This document shows positions 14,101-27,735 of a stretch of DNA of 64,000 nucleotides, in pieces. Position 1 is the stretch's first letter; every line of letters begins with the position of its first letter. The position numbers were made by a program, and so were the translations under genes. Source of the DNA: Osedax frankpressi (Eukaryota; Annelida; Polychaeta; Sabellida; Siboglinidae); contig OZ038315.1 of NCBI GenBank assembly GCA_964035775.1, forward strand, positions 22,119,163 through 22,183,162. The letters are read 5' to 3'. A model generated the notes under the pieces. That model did not search any database and was not told the DNA's origin. It saw only the letters and a list, made by a program, of their open reading frames with translations.

Positions 14101-17100
14101 GTGGCTATATGAACGGAACAAATGGTTAATACATGTAATTTCACGTTTGTATTCTCATTAGTGTATTTAGAATGTAGTTCAAACTATAAAGACGTAATCA
14201 TCGCGGATATAAGTAAAAAGCTTGTTTCTATATAAATGAAATAATACGTACAGGTGAAATATTCTAAGTATTAAGAACAATAGATTATATTATATAATTA
14301 ATATTACTATAATTTAATATATTTGATGGTATTTATATAAACCTAAACAAAATATTACAGACTTAAAAATAATTATATATATTATTCATAAGAATTTATA
14401 TAGCATAATTAAAATATGTATTTTGATTAACTAAATTACCTTTAGTTATTTATAAATAACTTATTATATCCAAATTTATATAGTAAATATAAGAGTAAAT
14501 GTTTTCGGTTTCATATATAAAATTATTTAAAAGTATGTTACTGTTCTAAAAGTACATAGATTCACACTTACAATACAGATCCAGTACCATCTGTAAACTG
14601 TGTGACAAACAGACTTCCACTGGGATAGAACTTCCGTACAAGTTTCCTGTGAGAGCGACTTTTTTCATAGCCTTCAATCCAAGCTGGTAAAACCTGTAAG
14701 TAAAAATATGTTATCATATGATACAAGTCGAATGAATTTAGAACAATTTGTATAAATATTCTATAGAATTTATTTCTATGTATGAATTTAATAAATAATT
14801 TGAGAATAATATAAAATAAAAATATGACATTATAATATTAAATATATAACATAAAATATAATCAATTATAAATATTTACTATAATAATATTTTCTATAAC
14901 TTTGTACTCAATAATTGTACTTTGTACTCAATAATTGTACTTCGTACTTTTATAATTTATACCATAACATGGCATAACAGTCTCCTAGTCGTTGAATTTA
15001 ATAAAAAAGAGTACAGTGAACAAAACTTACAGGTTCCGGTTCGAAGAGTTCCGCCCTGGAGAGGAATTCGACGAGAGGAGAGGGAGGACGTATCGTCCAG
15101 CCCTCGTCCATGCAACGTTGCGACGAAAGCATGTAGTTAATGGTCTTCATCTGCCTTGCGACTATTCAGAGTAATGGCGCAGTTGGAGTACGAAATATAT
15201 ACGAACAGTATAACCGTATAGCACGTATTAGCTTCTATGTAACATATTGGTAAAGTAAGAGAGAGATTAGCACCTGGATTGTGGTAGATCGTTAGCATGA
15301 GTTTAAACCAGATCAATGATTAAGTGATTAGCGATACATACAAGATAAAATTAGAAAAGCATTTACAATTCATTATGGAGGTAATACTTGTAATTAGATA
15401 TTCATATTTTCTTTTAAAAATACTTCTATAAGTTAATTTAGACTTATATTTCATATATTATGTATCCATTGTATATTCCAGGCACGAGAGCAACGGAGAA
15501 GAGGAAAATAGATGACACTAACACTGGAAGAAGCTAGATACTCCGGCATTTGAATTTCCTATTGGGTGATTAGTTGCAAACGAAGCTTGTTGTCTTGCCA
15601 TTTCTCTCTCTCGTAACCTGAATAAAAGGTCAAACCGTATCAAATATTATATAAACAAGGCGTATAAACAAGGCGTATAGTTCATAACAAATTTACATTA
15701 ATATAATCGACTTAAATAACAACATTATTATTTATTTAATAACTGAAAATACAAATTGATGGATTTAGAATTAAGAAATAAAATAAAATAATAAATATAT
15801 TATTTTATATCATAGATTAAAATGGAATTTATATTAATTAATTATATAATTTATGAAACAACATGTTTATTATATTTAATAGGTTAAGAAATTATATATT
15901 ATTATCTCATTTGATCCATAATAAAATTTATATTGTAATTGATATTCAAATATAAAAATGTTATGGTAATGTTTAGATTATAAAATACATTGATTATAAT
16001 GTAGAATAATAATATATATAATCTCCGCAATGACAGGTTTATCTTATATATATATAATATATATATCTACATCATATTATCATAACTGAACAGAATTTCG
16101 TGAATTAAATAAGTAATCGCTGTCACAGCTTGTAACCTCTGGGCAGCCCTCTCTTTGGCGACCTTACGAGCGTGTTTGCTGCCATACGGGGGGTGTGGAG
16201 CTGTATCAATCTTTGTATCGCCATAGTAACCGATGGTGGCGGGATGTGTTAACGCAGCATACAGGTGTCGTTTATATTCGTCGCAGCAAAACAACACATC
16301 CGGAGGAAACTCTGTCACAAATGGAGAGGTAATATGTTACTATATGTATTTATATATAGATGTTTATTAGAATATGCATAAATCGCTGTTCAAAATAATA
16401 CATATCCTCCCTTCATTTTATAAAACTAATTTGTGAAGTTTACTGATAAATAAAGCAGTATATAAGGAACAATGTTTATTACAATTTTAGACAAAAGAAT
16501 GACAATGTTAAAGTCTATCGGATAAGTATGGTGTATTTACATGCAGTGTAGTGTAGTTAGCATTGGTAATTAGTTCTTCGCTTTGGTATAGAGTATGAAA
16601 CTGTATAGTATAGTTTTAGTTATACCGAGGAACTTTGAGTAATTAAGTAGTTCGTAATTGTAGGTATTTTGTGTATAGTATTTTATCAAACTTTCAAAGT
16701 ATATTGTAAATCAGGTGTAATGGGAAACTGAGGATGTTTACGAAATAGATATCGAGATGATATCATTGACAACGACACGATACTATTGAATGAGACGTGG
16801 ACGGACGTACCTTTCTGATCGTCCAGACTTGGGAAGCTCTTGATTAATGCGTTGCAGAAGTCACACTTTAGACCTCCGTTCATCGCGTTGTTTTGCAATT
16901 CTATCAAGCCTTTTTGTTGGTCCAGGTAAGAGCCTGGTAATTCAGATTTCCTGCTCTCGGGCTGGTACTATAGGCGGCGAGTAGAAGTGTAGTAGGATTA
17001 GGAAGTGTATGTCAAATTGTTGGAGGTTTGAAATAACGTATATAGGTATGGGTGAAGATAAAAGATGAGTAGCAATGAGTAACCATCAAATAATAACTTC

Positions 17101-20100
17101 AATTAATATACATTACCACAACTCACTCCAATCTCTGCCGATATTATTACCTAACCTGCAATATAGGTGGGGGTCCTATGCTAGGAAGAGGTGTAATTCC
17201 CGAGATGGTTCTAGCGGAAAATTTAGCTTGAGACTTTCGATCGCCGTCGTCACTCTACAAAGAGCTTAGCTCACATTTGAACTTTCATTTATATAAGAAT
17301 TGGAAAATAATAAACAAAACTTGATATTAAGGCATATTCCTGGCCCTCTCATCACATTAGTAGATAGCCTAGCCCCAATTTCTATATCTACTTGCACTTA
17401 GCTCGGCACCTCACATCTAGATGCACTTAGCTCCACCCCTCACATCTACCTGCACTTAGCTCCGCCCCTCAGATCTATCTTTACTTAGCTCCACCCCTCA
17501 CATATATCTTTACTTAGCTCTGCCCCTCAAATCTACCTGCACTTAGCTCCGCCCCTCAAATCTACCTGCACTTAGCTCCACCCCTCACATCTACCTGCAC
17601 TTAGCTACGACCCTCACATCTACCTGCACTTAGCTCCGCCTCTCAAATCTACCTGCACTTAGCTCCACCCCTAACATCTACCTGCACTTAGCTCCGCCCC
17701 TCACATATAGATGCACTTAGCTTCGCCCCTTACATCTACCAGCACTTAGCTCCACCCTTCACATCTATATTTACTTAGCTCCACCCTTCACATATAGATG
17801 CACTTAGCTCCGCCCCTCACATCTACCAGCACTTAGCTCCGCCCCTCACATCTACCTGCACTTAGCTCCGCCCCTCAAATCTACCTGCACTTAGCTCCGC
17901 CCCTCAAATCTACCTGCACTTAGCTCCGCCCCTCAAATCTACCTGCACTTAGCTCCGCCCCTCAAATCTACCTGCACTTAGCTCCGCCCCTTACATCTAC
18001 CTACACTTAGCTCCACCCCTCACATCAACCTGCACTTAGCTCCGCCCCTCACATCTACCTGCACTTAGCTCCGCCCCTCACATCTAGATGCACTTAGCTC
18101 CGCCCCTCACATCTACATGCACTTAGCTCCACTCCTCACATCTACCTGCACTTAGCTCCACTCCTCACATCTACCAGCACTTAGCTCCGCCCCTCAAATC
18201 TACCTGCACTTAGCTCCGCCCCTCAAATCTACCTGCACTTAGCTCCGCCCCTCAAATCTACCTGCACTTAGCTCCGCCCCTTACATCTACCTGCACTTAG
18301 CTCCGCCCCTCAAATCTACCTGCACTTAGCTCCGCCCCTCAAATCTACCTGCACTTAGCTCCGCCCCTCAAATCTACCTGCACTTAGCTCCGCCCCTTAC
18401 ATCTACCTACACTTAGCTCCACCCCTCACATCAACCTGCACTTAGCTCCGCCCCTCACATCTACCTGCACTTAGCTCCGCCCCTCACATCTAGATGCACT
18501 TAGCTCCGCCCCTCACATCTACATGCACTTAGCTCCACTCCTCACATCTACCTGCACTTAGCTCCACTCCTCACATCTACCAGCACTTAGCTCCGCCCCT
18601 CAAATCTACCTGCACTTAGCTCCGCCCCTCAAATCTACCTGCACTTAGCTCCGCCCCTTACATATACCTGCACTTAGCTCCGCCCCTCACATCTACCTGC
18701 ACTTAGCTCCGCCCCTCACATCTACCTGCACTTAGCTCCGCCCCTTACATCTACCTGCACTTAGCTCCGCCCCTCACATCTACCTGCACTTAGCTCCGCC
18801 CCTCACATCTACCCGCACTTAGCTCCGCCCCTCATATCTACCTGCACTTAGCTCCGCCCCTCACATCTACCCGCACTTAGCTCCGCCCCTCACATCTACC
18901 TGCACTTAGCTCCGCCCCTCACATCTACCTGCACTTAGCTCCGCCCCTCACATCTACCCGCACTTAGCTCCGCCCCTCAAATCTACATGCATTTAGCTCC
19001 GCCCCTCACATCTACCAGCACTTAGCTCCGCCCCTCAAATCTACATGCACTTAGCTCCGCCCCTCACATCTACCTGCACTTAGCTCCGCCCCTCACATCT
19101 ACCCGCACTTAGCTCCGCCCCTTACCTCCTCATCAGAGCTGATATTCAGCACAGGGATGCCGTACTCGTCGAGGCGTAAAGGCGCCGGCGTGAAATTGTC
19201 TCCGGAAAAAGCGGAATCTCGTTTTGAACGGGCAGAACCGGCCAAATCTATAACAGATGGCACTTTCGAAGGCGTACGACGACCCGAGACCCCTGACAAA
19301 GATATGCTCGAAGAACGTGCACCTAGCGAGTATGGGTTAACAGTTTAAACATTATTATGTTAAACTAATATGTATATGTAAAAAGGCTAAACATTTTTTT
19401 TAAACGTAAGGATAGAATATACAGAATTCATATTGCTTGTTTATATTGACTCAACACAAATAAACCACAATATTTTCATTCTCTGGTTATGAAAATAAAT
19501 AATATTTGAAAATATCATTCATTCTTACTATTTAGAATAATCATTGACCTTATTATTGAATTTAACATTTAACTCTGTGATCTATTTATTGTGTTATAAT
19601 GTCAAACGTGTCTCATTAGATTATTATCCTACAAACCTTTTCTTACTTGTAGAATTAATCTCTAAACCATAGTATTGAGTATTTATATTAACCTCCTATA
19701 ATTGATCCCTACCTACAGTATTGAATATCTACCTATTGCATTGACATCCGACCTTGAAATCTAAATTAGTTTGAACCCTGACCTGTAGTGTTAATAATCG
19801 AGCGTGTGGTACGTGATGAGGCATTTCTCATTTTCTGCGATGATTTCATGTCCTCTAGCCAACTCCACTCAGTCTGGCAGCTGACGTGCATGGTAGGACA
19901 CTCAGCGATAGGTTCAGAGGTCACCACCGGTGGTGTTGTGGTAGGTTCAATAATACGGGTAGTCGCAATCGGTACCTCTTTATCTTGTCTACAACAAACA
20001 AATAATATAGATTATTAATATTAGCAAATGGGAACTAAAAAATAAAGTTATTATTATTAATATTTCTTAAAATATATAATATATATGAAATATATAATAT

Positions 20101-20593
20101 ATTGATTTTAGGTAATTGTGCGATTAATTTTATGTCGATTACAAAATGCTAGAGTAAATAATGAGATAAAAGAAAATTTCTCTGAGAAATTAACAATAAA
20201 AAATATATCAGTATATTAGTAATAAAAGATAGTAGTACATTGCAAAAGAAATATCTTAGCAGTTTAGAATGTAATAATAACTAATCAATAATAACTATTA
20301 ACTAAGGATACAATTTATTGGCATATGCAAATAGAATTGACATGTGAAATTATTAAATATTTTATTATTACTTTTATATTACATTTGTATAATTGAATCT
20401 ATTAACATAAGCTTTACGGACCCAGAGGAAGAAATTGTTGGTATTGAGTCAGATTCTCTGCGGAATCCCTGTATGACTTGCGGAGATATATTTGATGAGG
20501 GAACATTGTCTGTACAACATTTAAGAATACAAATATATATCTATTTCTATTATGTATATATAGATAATATAATATTATAGTAGTTTTTGGATT

Positions 20594-20636
<43 letters not shown>

Positions 20637-21306
20637 GAATATATATATGTATATATATGTATATATATGTGTATATAAGTATATATATATGTAAATCAAA
20701 TAACTACTATAAAAATATATTAATACAAATTTCTTTAAAATATATTAACTTTATGATTAATATGTATATACTCAAGTAAAAGTATAACAGTTATAGTAAC
20801 AGTTATAGGCATTAGCTACTTTCAAATATAATATAGTTATATAATATAAATTGTATTTCAATAATTAAAAGTAATTAACATTATTATTTCATTAATATCA
20901 AAAGATTAAAATAAAATACTAAAAAGAATACAATAATGATGAATTAATAATATTTATTACCTTGAAATGAATCAGATGTTCCAACATTTTCACTAATAAT
21001 TTCTCCATTGTTTGCAGAAGTATTTTTGTTAGGAGTGACAATAGTAGACTCAGTTTCTATAATCGTTGCTGTGCTATTTTCTTTATTTTGTATAATATCA
21101 GCGTTTATTTTAACTTCTGAATTAATAACATTATCCGGAATATCATTATCTTCAAAAGTTACAGTGTTATCCGGATTAATTCTTATTTCCACAGAATCGG
21201 TTATTTGGCAGTCACTGGTAAGGCTACTGTCCTCATCCACTTGAGGTTTAGAAATATTGATTTCTGGAGCAACGCCAGTTTGCTTAATCACCTCGCCATC
21301 TGACAT
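11117..21306 (-). CDS. ERICH6: FAM194-domain protein, ERICH6 (glutamate-rich protein 6) homologue
   Basis: Fifteen exons join in phase to 834 codons: 20961-21306, 20383-20509, 19783-19988, 19126-19322, 17156-17254, 16811-16967, 16137-16311, 15523-15617, 15031-15161, 14572-14693, 13958-14104, 13360-13501, 12587-12718, 11883-11965 and 11117-11459. Start is the ATG of MSDGEVIK, five bases after a TTTTAG acceptor. Residues 1-325 are low-complexity and acidic/Ser-rich. A Cys cluster follows (CDFCNALIKSFPSLDD, then FPPDVLFCCDEYKRHLYAA) and a basic helix (YGSKHARKVAKERAAQRLRE). Residues 512-735 carry the FAM194 pattern: FYPSGSLFVTQFTDGTGSV, HSNGKPAITI, RKRIWNW, EHVHAPPIQPI, VAAQDNITLSF and a final helix RVRDVLRRVTELLRFPN. 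The C-terminal 100 residues are unusually Gly/Ala-rich and GC-rich. Mammalian ERICH6 is mainly testis-expressed and its molecular role is not established. Exon 2's 3' end and the exon 12/13 junction (donor GTCAAT) are the least certain. Confidence 0.82.
13680..13855. repeat. Degenerate tandem repeat TAATTAGTAAGTACTTATAAG
   Basis: About six imperfect units of 25-30 bp, each with a (T)A(C/G)TAAGTA core and its mirror ACTTATA, lie inside the ERICH6 intron between exons 11 and 12. The core resembles a consensus 5' splice site on either strand. Confidence 0.6.
17391..19125. repeat. 29-bp minisatellite filling ERICH6 intron 4, about 60 units
   Basis: The plus-strand unit is CACTTAGCTCCGCCCCTCAC followed by ATCTACCTG, repeated head to tail for about 1.73 kb at roughly 29-bp spacing. 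Variants include CTCAAATC, CTTACATC, CTAGATG and CTACCAG. A block of 14 units recurs 406 bp on (TTACATCTACCTACAC at 17991 and 18397), so the array has grown by larger internal duplications. It is GC-rich against an AT-rich background. The last unit runs straight into exon 4: the donor GTAAGGGGCGGAGC is itself repeat sequence. There are no unique spacers, so it is not a CRISPR array. Confidence 0.95.
20123..20316 (+). repeat. Dispersed MITE-like repeat, copy A
   Basis: About 195 bp, starting ATTAATTTTATGTCGATTAC and ending near ATAACTATTAACTAAGGATA, matches the reverse complement of 23684-23882 with few differences. It contains a TTTCTCTGAGAAA palindrome. It lies in an ERICH6 intron. Confidence 0.7.
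20598..20690. repeat. (AT)n/(ATGTATAT)n microsatellite
   Basis: TA dinucleotides pass into TATATGTA units, in ERICH6 intron 1. Confidence 0.85.
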
Positions 21307-22854
21307 TGTTCTAAAAGTAGCTGAATTAATCAGTATTAACAGTATTAACAATACATATTTATTAGTATTAACAATATATATATATTATTTAATATATATT
21401 TATCAGTATACTGATATATGTATTAACAATATATATTCGTTAGTAAAATTAGTCCCCCTAAAATTTAAATAAAAATAATATTTGGTCTAATTATTATATT
21501 CATGGAGTATGTGAATAATAACTTCCGATTTCATAAAGTGTTTTGTTGTAATGAATATATGGTTTATTGAGAGCATATCAATCCAAAGGATATATAGCTA
21601 TCCTAGATTAGATAACAAGGATAGTCATAGTCTAGGAAAGTTTGGGTTATTAATATCTAAAACTTCTTTAGTGAATTTTCTGGAAAATAATTTATTGGAC
21701 TGTTTTATAGGACTTAATTAATTTATTTATTAGAAATTTTCTACTCATCATATTACAATTTTGTCAAGGACGTTGTCAATTATATACAAATGAAACTCAT
21801 TGAAATAATAATAAAAGTAAATTTAATGAATTATTCAAATTAGGAAAAAGTAGTGAAGGTACAAAAATATATAAAGTTCAAAATATCAAAATACGTGTTT
21901 TAGTATTTCATTCGTGAGTAGTTTATCATAGATAGATATAAAAATAATATTTAGAGTTACTAAAGTTAAATACTATGGAATTATGTATTATGCGGATTAC
22001 CTTTTCTATTATATAAGTCAGACTGCGCAATATAAACTAAATATATAATTATTGTAATGCCTTTTGATATTACCACGATCTATTCAATCAATGATATACT
22101 TGTGATTAATAAGATAACATGTAGATAATATGTATAATAAATTTACCTTTATTTAACTTACATTAATGTTATTATTATCCTCTTATAAAGGTATCAACTT
22201 TTAAATTCTTGTAATATATACCGACTTCAGCCATCTAATATACATATATCTACTGACAACATAGTCATATCTAAATTTAACCAGAGCCTCGTTAAATAAA
22301 ACAACATAGTAAATTATACTATAATGCTAAACGATCTCTTTGGGTTAATTGAATATTATTTCAACATACACATTTTATTTTGGAGACCTATTTGTGAACG
22401 AATACATGTTGTGGCATATAAAGTTATATATTATAGTAGTAGTTTTTACATATATATCTATTTTTGGCTAATATACTGATAAACGATTAAATAAATAATA
22501 AATTAAATAATACATTTAAAATAATTTCTGCTTAATTATTTAAAAAAAATTAATTAATTATTACATTGTATTAGCTGTACCTGTATAATTGAAATACGAT
22601 ATATGTTGAAAAATTAATGTTATAAATAATAAATTATAAGTTAATATATTTTATTTTTAAATTATGTATTTATTTTGATCACATGTTGGAAACCACGCTA
22701 TAATCTTTGTACACAAACTATTAATAAACAACTTTAAAGAATTCAAATATATTTTTTAATATTTTATTTATAAATATTATCTTAATTTATGAATTTATTA
22801 ATATATTATTTGAGAATTTGTAATATTTTGATAAATAATTGATCTATCTTCATC
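21307..22854. promoter_or_regulatory. Divergent intergenic region between ERICH6 (-) and RBMX2 (+)
   Basis: About 1.5 kb of AT-rich sequence separates the two start codons, so the promoters probably lie here head to head. A TTTTAG acceptor five bases upstream of the ERICH6 ATG suggests either a 5'UTR intron or a trans-splice acceptor. No TATA box or open frame is convincing. Confidence 0.4.
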
Positions 22855-25800
22855 ATGAATCCTATAACGTGAGTTTATAATTTTGTTTGTATAATATTAT
22901 TTCATAATTAATTATAAATATTTACAATAAAGTAATGCGTATGTTACCTCTATAATTATGATTTATTTCATTTATTATTAATTTTATTACTTATTTTATC
23001 AAGTTCACTGTGCTTATAGTTAAAAGTAGCAGTAGTTTCTTAAAATATATGTAGATAATGAATGTATTTATTCAATATCATAATGGTGTATTTTACTGCA
23101 CTATTTAAGGACATCTTATTTGGAGAATAATGCAATTATAATAAAAAATGCATAATAAATATGTATATATGTAAATATAAATATATGTATCATTAAAATA
23201 TCATTCTGTGATGATTTACTCATCACTCAGCCATGCATATCTTGATATTATCTCAGTATCAGTATTATCTATGTCTGTATGTGATATACAGGATAATATA
23301 TTTTCCTTAACATGTTTTACTTATGCATTATAATTATCATATTATTTGTTATTAATTTTCTATCATATTTGCGTTTTATTCTTTTTCATTTTAAACCCCT
23401 ATGTATCATTTCATAATAAATAATACATTCATCTTAAAACAATATAGATAAATTAGTATAAAAACATTATTGTTTGAATAAAATAATACGAATAGTACAT
23501 ATATTTACTCCTGTAATATATATGTACTTTTGTGTTCTCAAAATTAATTTTGATTTGAAATATCATTTCTACTTTTATTGTTATTATATAAAACATGATA
23601 TTTAATAGATATTCGCTATATTTTAACAATTTATAAATCATAAATGGGATATAGTTCTAAAAAAATGAACACTCTATAGCTTATAATTGTATCCTGAGTT
23701 AATAGTTATTATTGATTAGTTATTATTATATTCTAAACTGCTAAGATATTTCTTATGCAATGTACCTGTATAATATACTTTTATTACTAATATACTGAAA
23801 TATTTTTTATTGTGAATTTCTCAGAGAAATCTTCTGTTATCTCATTATTTACTCTAGCATTTTGTAATCGACATAAAATTAATGGGATATAGTTATCAAA
23901 AATGAACACTTTAAATTATATACATTTTAAAGTATCTAAATATAATTACTACAGTTGTTTTCTTACAGGAATGCCCGTAACCTGGCGAAAATGAATGATC
24001 GTGAACTAGAAATGGGTCTCACCGGCACTAAGTCATCATGGCATGAACTGTACGCCGAGAGTGCTTGGATCTTTGTAGGAGGCATGTCTTACGATCTGAG
24101 TGAAGGCGATGTGATCTGCGTGTTCTCTCAGTAAGTTTCACATATCTCTCAGTCTTATATTGCATCTCTCTGTATATCTCCCATTACATCTCTCAGTATT
24201 TCATTCATTACATATCGATGCATACATTTCATTAAATCTCTATGTATTCATTCATTACATCTCTCAGTATATTGATTTTTTTTAAATGTTATATATCTCA
24301 CCCTAATGTTTATTATGCTTATATTTTATATATTTATATGTTGAATTAAATTGAATATATAACAAAAATCAAAGTGAATCATATTTATAGATTCATTAGA
24401 TTGATTACTATATGTATTTCCGATTCAAATGCATGTATAATATATTATGTTATAAGACTGTTATGCTATAAGATATTATATAAGACATTTCGTGTTATAC
24501 GTCAACTGTACCAAGGTACGGAGAGATTGTGCACATTAACTTAATCCGCGATAAAGATACGGGAAAATCAAAGGGTTTCGGATTCATTTGCTACGAAGAC
24601 CAACGTAGCACTATCCTCGCCGTCGACAACCTCAACACGTTTAAGGTGCAAGTGGATATCATTACACCACACTTATGCCTAGAATGATCGGGTTTCTCTT
24701 ATTCTGTTCATATTAATACCCCTAGTATGGTAGTATATGTATTGTCTTGTCTAATCTATCTTAGTACATATACGTATTCCAATATTTTACTGCATTATAG
24801 TCACATAAACAATTAAATTACAAATTATAATATATATTTATTTTTCATTATTTCATTAATATATTATAGATTAATAATACACATTTATAATTTAAATATA
24901 TTAAGTATTAATATTAAGTTGTAAGTATTAATATTAAGTTGTAAATATATACATTTATTTATGAAATTGTTTTATTTGATATATAAAATATTTAATGTTA
25001 AACAATAGTTGATGGGTCGAACTCTCAGAGTTGACCATGTTAAAGATTATAAAATGCCCAAAGAACACAAGGACCAAGATGAAGAAACTAAACGACTGCA
25101 AAATGAAGGTTTTAATCGTTGGATTTAAATGTACTGCTAATTATTTCATATGACCCAACATCGCAATGAAAACAATTTAATAATGTGTATTGAATTTGTG
25201 TTGAATGGCTATGGTTTTCATATGCGTAGAATGCAATTTAAATGTAACTTAATGCAAAAATAATGCAAATAATTATTTTAATTATAATACAACTAAAACA
25301 ACTACAACGGGAATTACTAATAAAAGACAATGCAATATTAATTTGCTTGTATAAGTTATTAGAATTAAAAGAAATAAAAATAAAATGATTTATTTTTAGG
25401 TATTATTATTCAATTTTCTTTTTAACTATTTTCTCATTTGTAGAAACAATTTCATAAACTGATTCTATACAAAAATATTCTTAAACTACAAAATATTATT
25501 TATGAAACTATTTATCTAATTATTAATCACTTCAAACATTAGATCTCTAACTTACCATCTAACTTACCATCACCGATCTTACCATCACATATATAAATCA
25601 TATTCATATTATATATATATTATTAAAGAGAATATATTTTTGAAAAAAGGTAGTTTTGTACAAATGTATACATTTCATTTTATTGATTAGCTTCCATAAT
25701 TAGGGTAAATTCATATATTACAATATAAACTACAATAACTATCCACATATATAATAATTAAAAAATAGCAATACAAAAATTAAAACTATATAATAAATCT

Positions 25801-27735
25801 TCAAATAATATATACGAATTAACATTACATTCAATGCACAAACTAAATATTTATATTAATTGTTTTCATAAATATAGTGAATTATATTAAAATCATGCCT
25901 ATAAATCAAGCCATTCAAAATAGATTCATGTAATAGCTAACTTTTAAGAATTTTCACCATGTCCATAATTTTACATATTTATTTAATTAAATAGATTTAA
26001 TAATATATTTAGTAACCCAACTATTTAATAATATATGCAAAATATCAGATCTATAATAGAAATAATATATTAATATAGTTTTATCCCACCTTCAATTATT
26101 AATCATGTTTACAGCAATATCAATATAAAAATTAAAAAATAAACAAAGTAATTATACTTCAATTATATATTCAAAGATATATCTTTTTAAATATATAATA
26201 AATTAAAGTTAATATCTTGGACAATTTGTGTTATAAATAATTATATTTCTGGGTACTGAATATTCTTTAAATAAAACATATTATTATATGTTTTATTTAA
26301 ACCATATTTCTATTTATACTTATTTTAATATTTTAATTGATTCTAAGATATATATTAACTAAAAGTATAATTAAACTATATTATATACTACTATTATTAT
26401 ACAAACCGATTTAATATTGAATTAATATGGTATTTAAATATAATTATATATTACACCTTTAATGAAAGTATTTAATACAAATATAGTGCGATAATATACA
26501 AATGTTTTTAAATTTTGTTCATAATATAGTTTCAATGCAACTACAATAATAATGCAATTTGAGTGTAAGCATTAATAACATAATTATGATCCAATATAAA
26601 TAAACTATATTTTGATTTAAATGCCAAATGCATGATTACTTATAAAGAATACAATTATAATTTACTTTTATACTTTAAAATTTTATAATTATATAATAAG
26701 ACATTTTCCCATACTTTAGTTAACTGTATGTTATTGTATTACTATATCTATTTAAATAATTGTATTTTTTTTAATCAATTGAATATATATTATGGATGCT
26801 ATAATAACTTATTGCATTGTAATTGACACATGTTTTCTCAAGGTTGTGCTCCTAAGATTGAAGGAGGTTCTAGTTCTGAATGCGAAAGTGAAGAAAGTGA
26901 TGGAGAGGGTATTGAAGCTAAGGCTATTCGAAAAGCTAACCATAAACTCAGAAAGGGTTAAAATATAATTATAACATCAATTATAGTAAATAGACTCTAT
27001 CCATTATTAAACTTTCATAATTAACATTCATTAAAATTTAACTTTATTTATATTGTTTAAATTATATGAATACATTTAATAGTTATTATATAATACATTT
27101 ATTATAATTATATATTTATATCATTACTTTTCTAAGTTATTCTTCATTTTAAATACATCCATTTAATTATACATTTAATTATACATTTAATTATACTTGC
27201 TATTTCATATGAATATTTGATTTTGACAGCAAAGAAAAAGAAAGAAAAGGAACTAAAGAAATTAATTAAAAAAGAGAAGAAGGATGACGGTTATGGCAAA
27301 GTTAAAAAAGAGAAAATGTCCGTCCCGAGAGATACCGATGAAATAAAGCACAGCCATACAAAGCAATTTAAATATAGCAGCCAATCCGTGAAAGTCAAGA
27401 ATGAACGGTTTTCTGAAGATCGCTATTCCGCACAAGAAGCAAAAGATAGACATCAAATGAAGATAAAAAGAGAGCCAAGTGTAGAAGAACGTCGTAACGA
27501 GGTGAATAAACTGCGGATACCTCGCAGACGAGGAGAACGATCCAAGCATTCTTGGTCTCCGGACGACAAACTAACGAGGGGTTCTCGAGGATCAATTGAG
27601 GTAAAGTCTGAAGGTAGATCAGAGAAGAATAGATCTTCGAATTCGAGACCAGAGAAAAGATATCGAGTTTCTCCTTATGAAAGATCGGAAAAGAAATCTG
27701 ATAGGAGATCCTTTAGATACAGTTCTCCGAACTGA
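22855..27735 (+). CDS. RBMX2: RBMX2 homologue, RES-complex RNA-binding protein (Ist3/Snu17 family)
   Basis: Six exons join in phase to 342 codons: 22855-22868, 23969-24130, 24516-24645, 25009-25108, 26843-26956 and 27230-27735. The start [21 protein letters not shown] mirrors vertebrate RBMX2 (MNPLTKVKLINELNEREVQLG). One RRM spans about residues 38-116, with RNP2 IFVGGM at 39-44 and RNP1 KGFGFICY at 78-85, and the family signature [14 protein letters not shown] follows. An acidic linker ([12 protein letters not shown]) and a long Lys/Arg/Ser-rich tail come after. In yeast and human the protein binds Pml1 and Bud13 in the spliceosomal RES complex, in the nucleus, helping splicing and pre-mRNA retention. 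Its length is close to human RBMX2 (322 residues). Exons 5 and 6 are present again downstream because of a 4.2-kb tandem duplication. A candidate AATAAA lies at 28013-28018. Confidence 0.9.
23684..23882 (-). repeat. Dispersed MITE-like repeat, copy B
   Basis: Reverse-complement copy of 20123-20316, in RBMX2 intron 1. It is flanked by imperfect direct repeats of about 31 bp (AATGGGATATAGTT...AATGAACACT at 23643 and 23881), either a duplication of the flank or part of a larger element. Confidence 0.7.

Noticed and set aside
17391-19125. CRISPR array
   Set aside because: The repeat is contiguous with no unique spacers and sits in a eukaryotic intron.
20944-21351. ERICH6 start at an upstream TTG (codon 16 before MSDGEV)
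   Set aside because: The upstream part lies beyond a good TTTTAG acceptor and is hydrophobic repeat-derived sequence; the ATG at 21306 is preferred.
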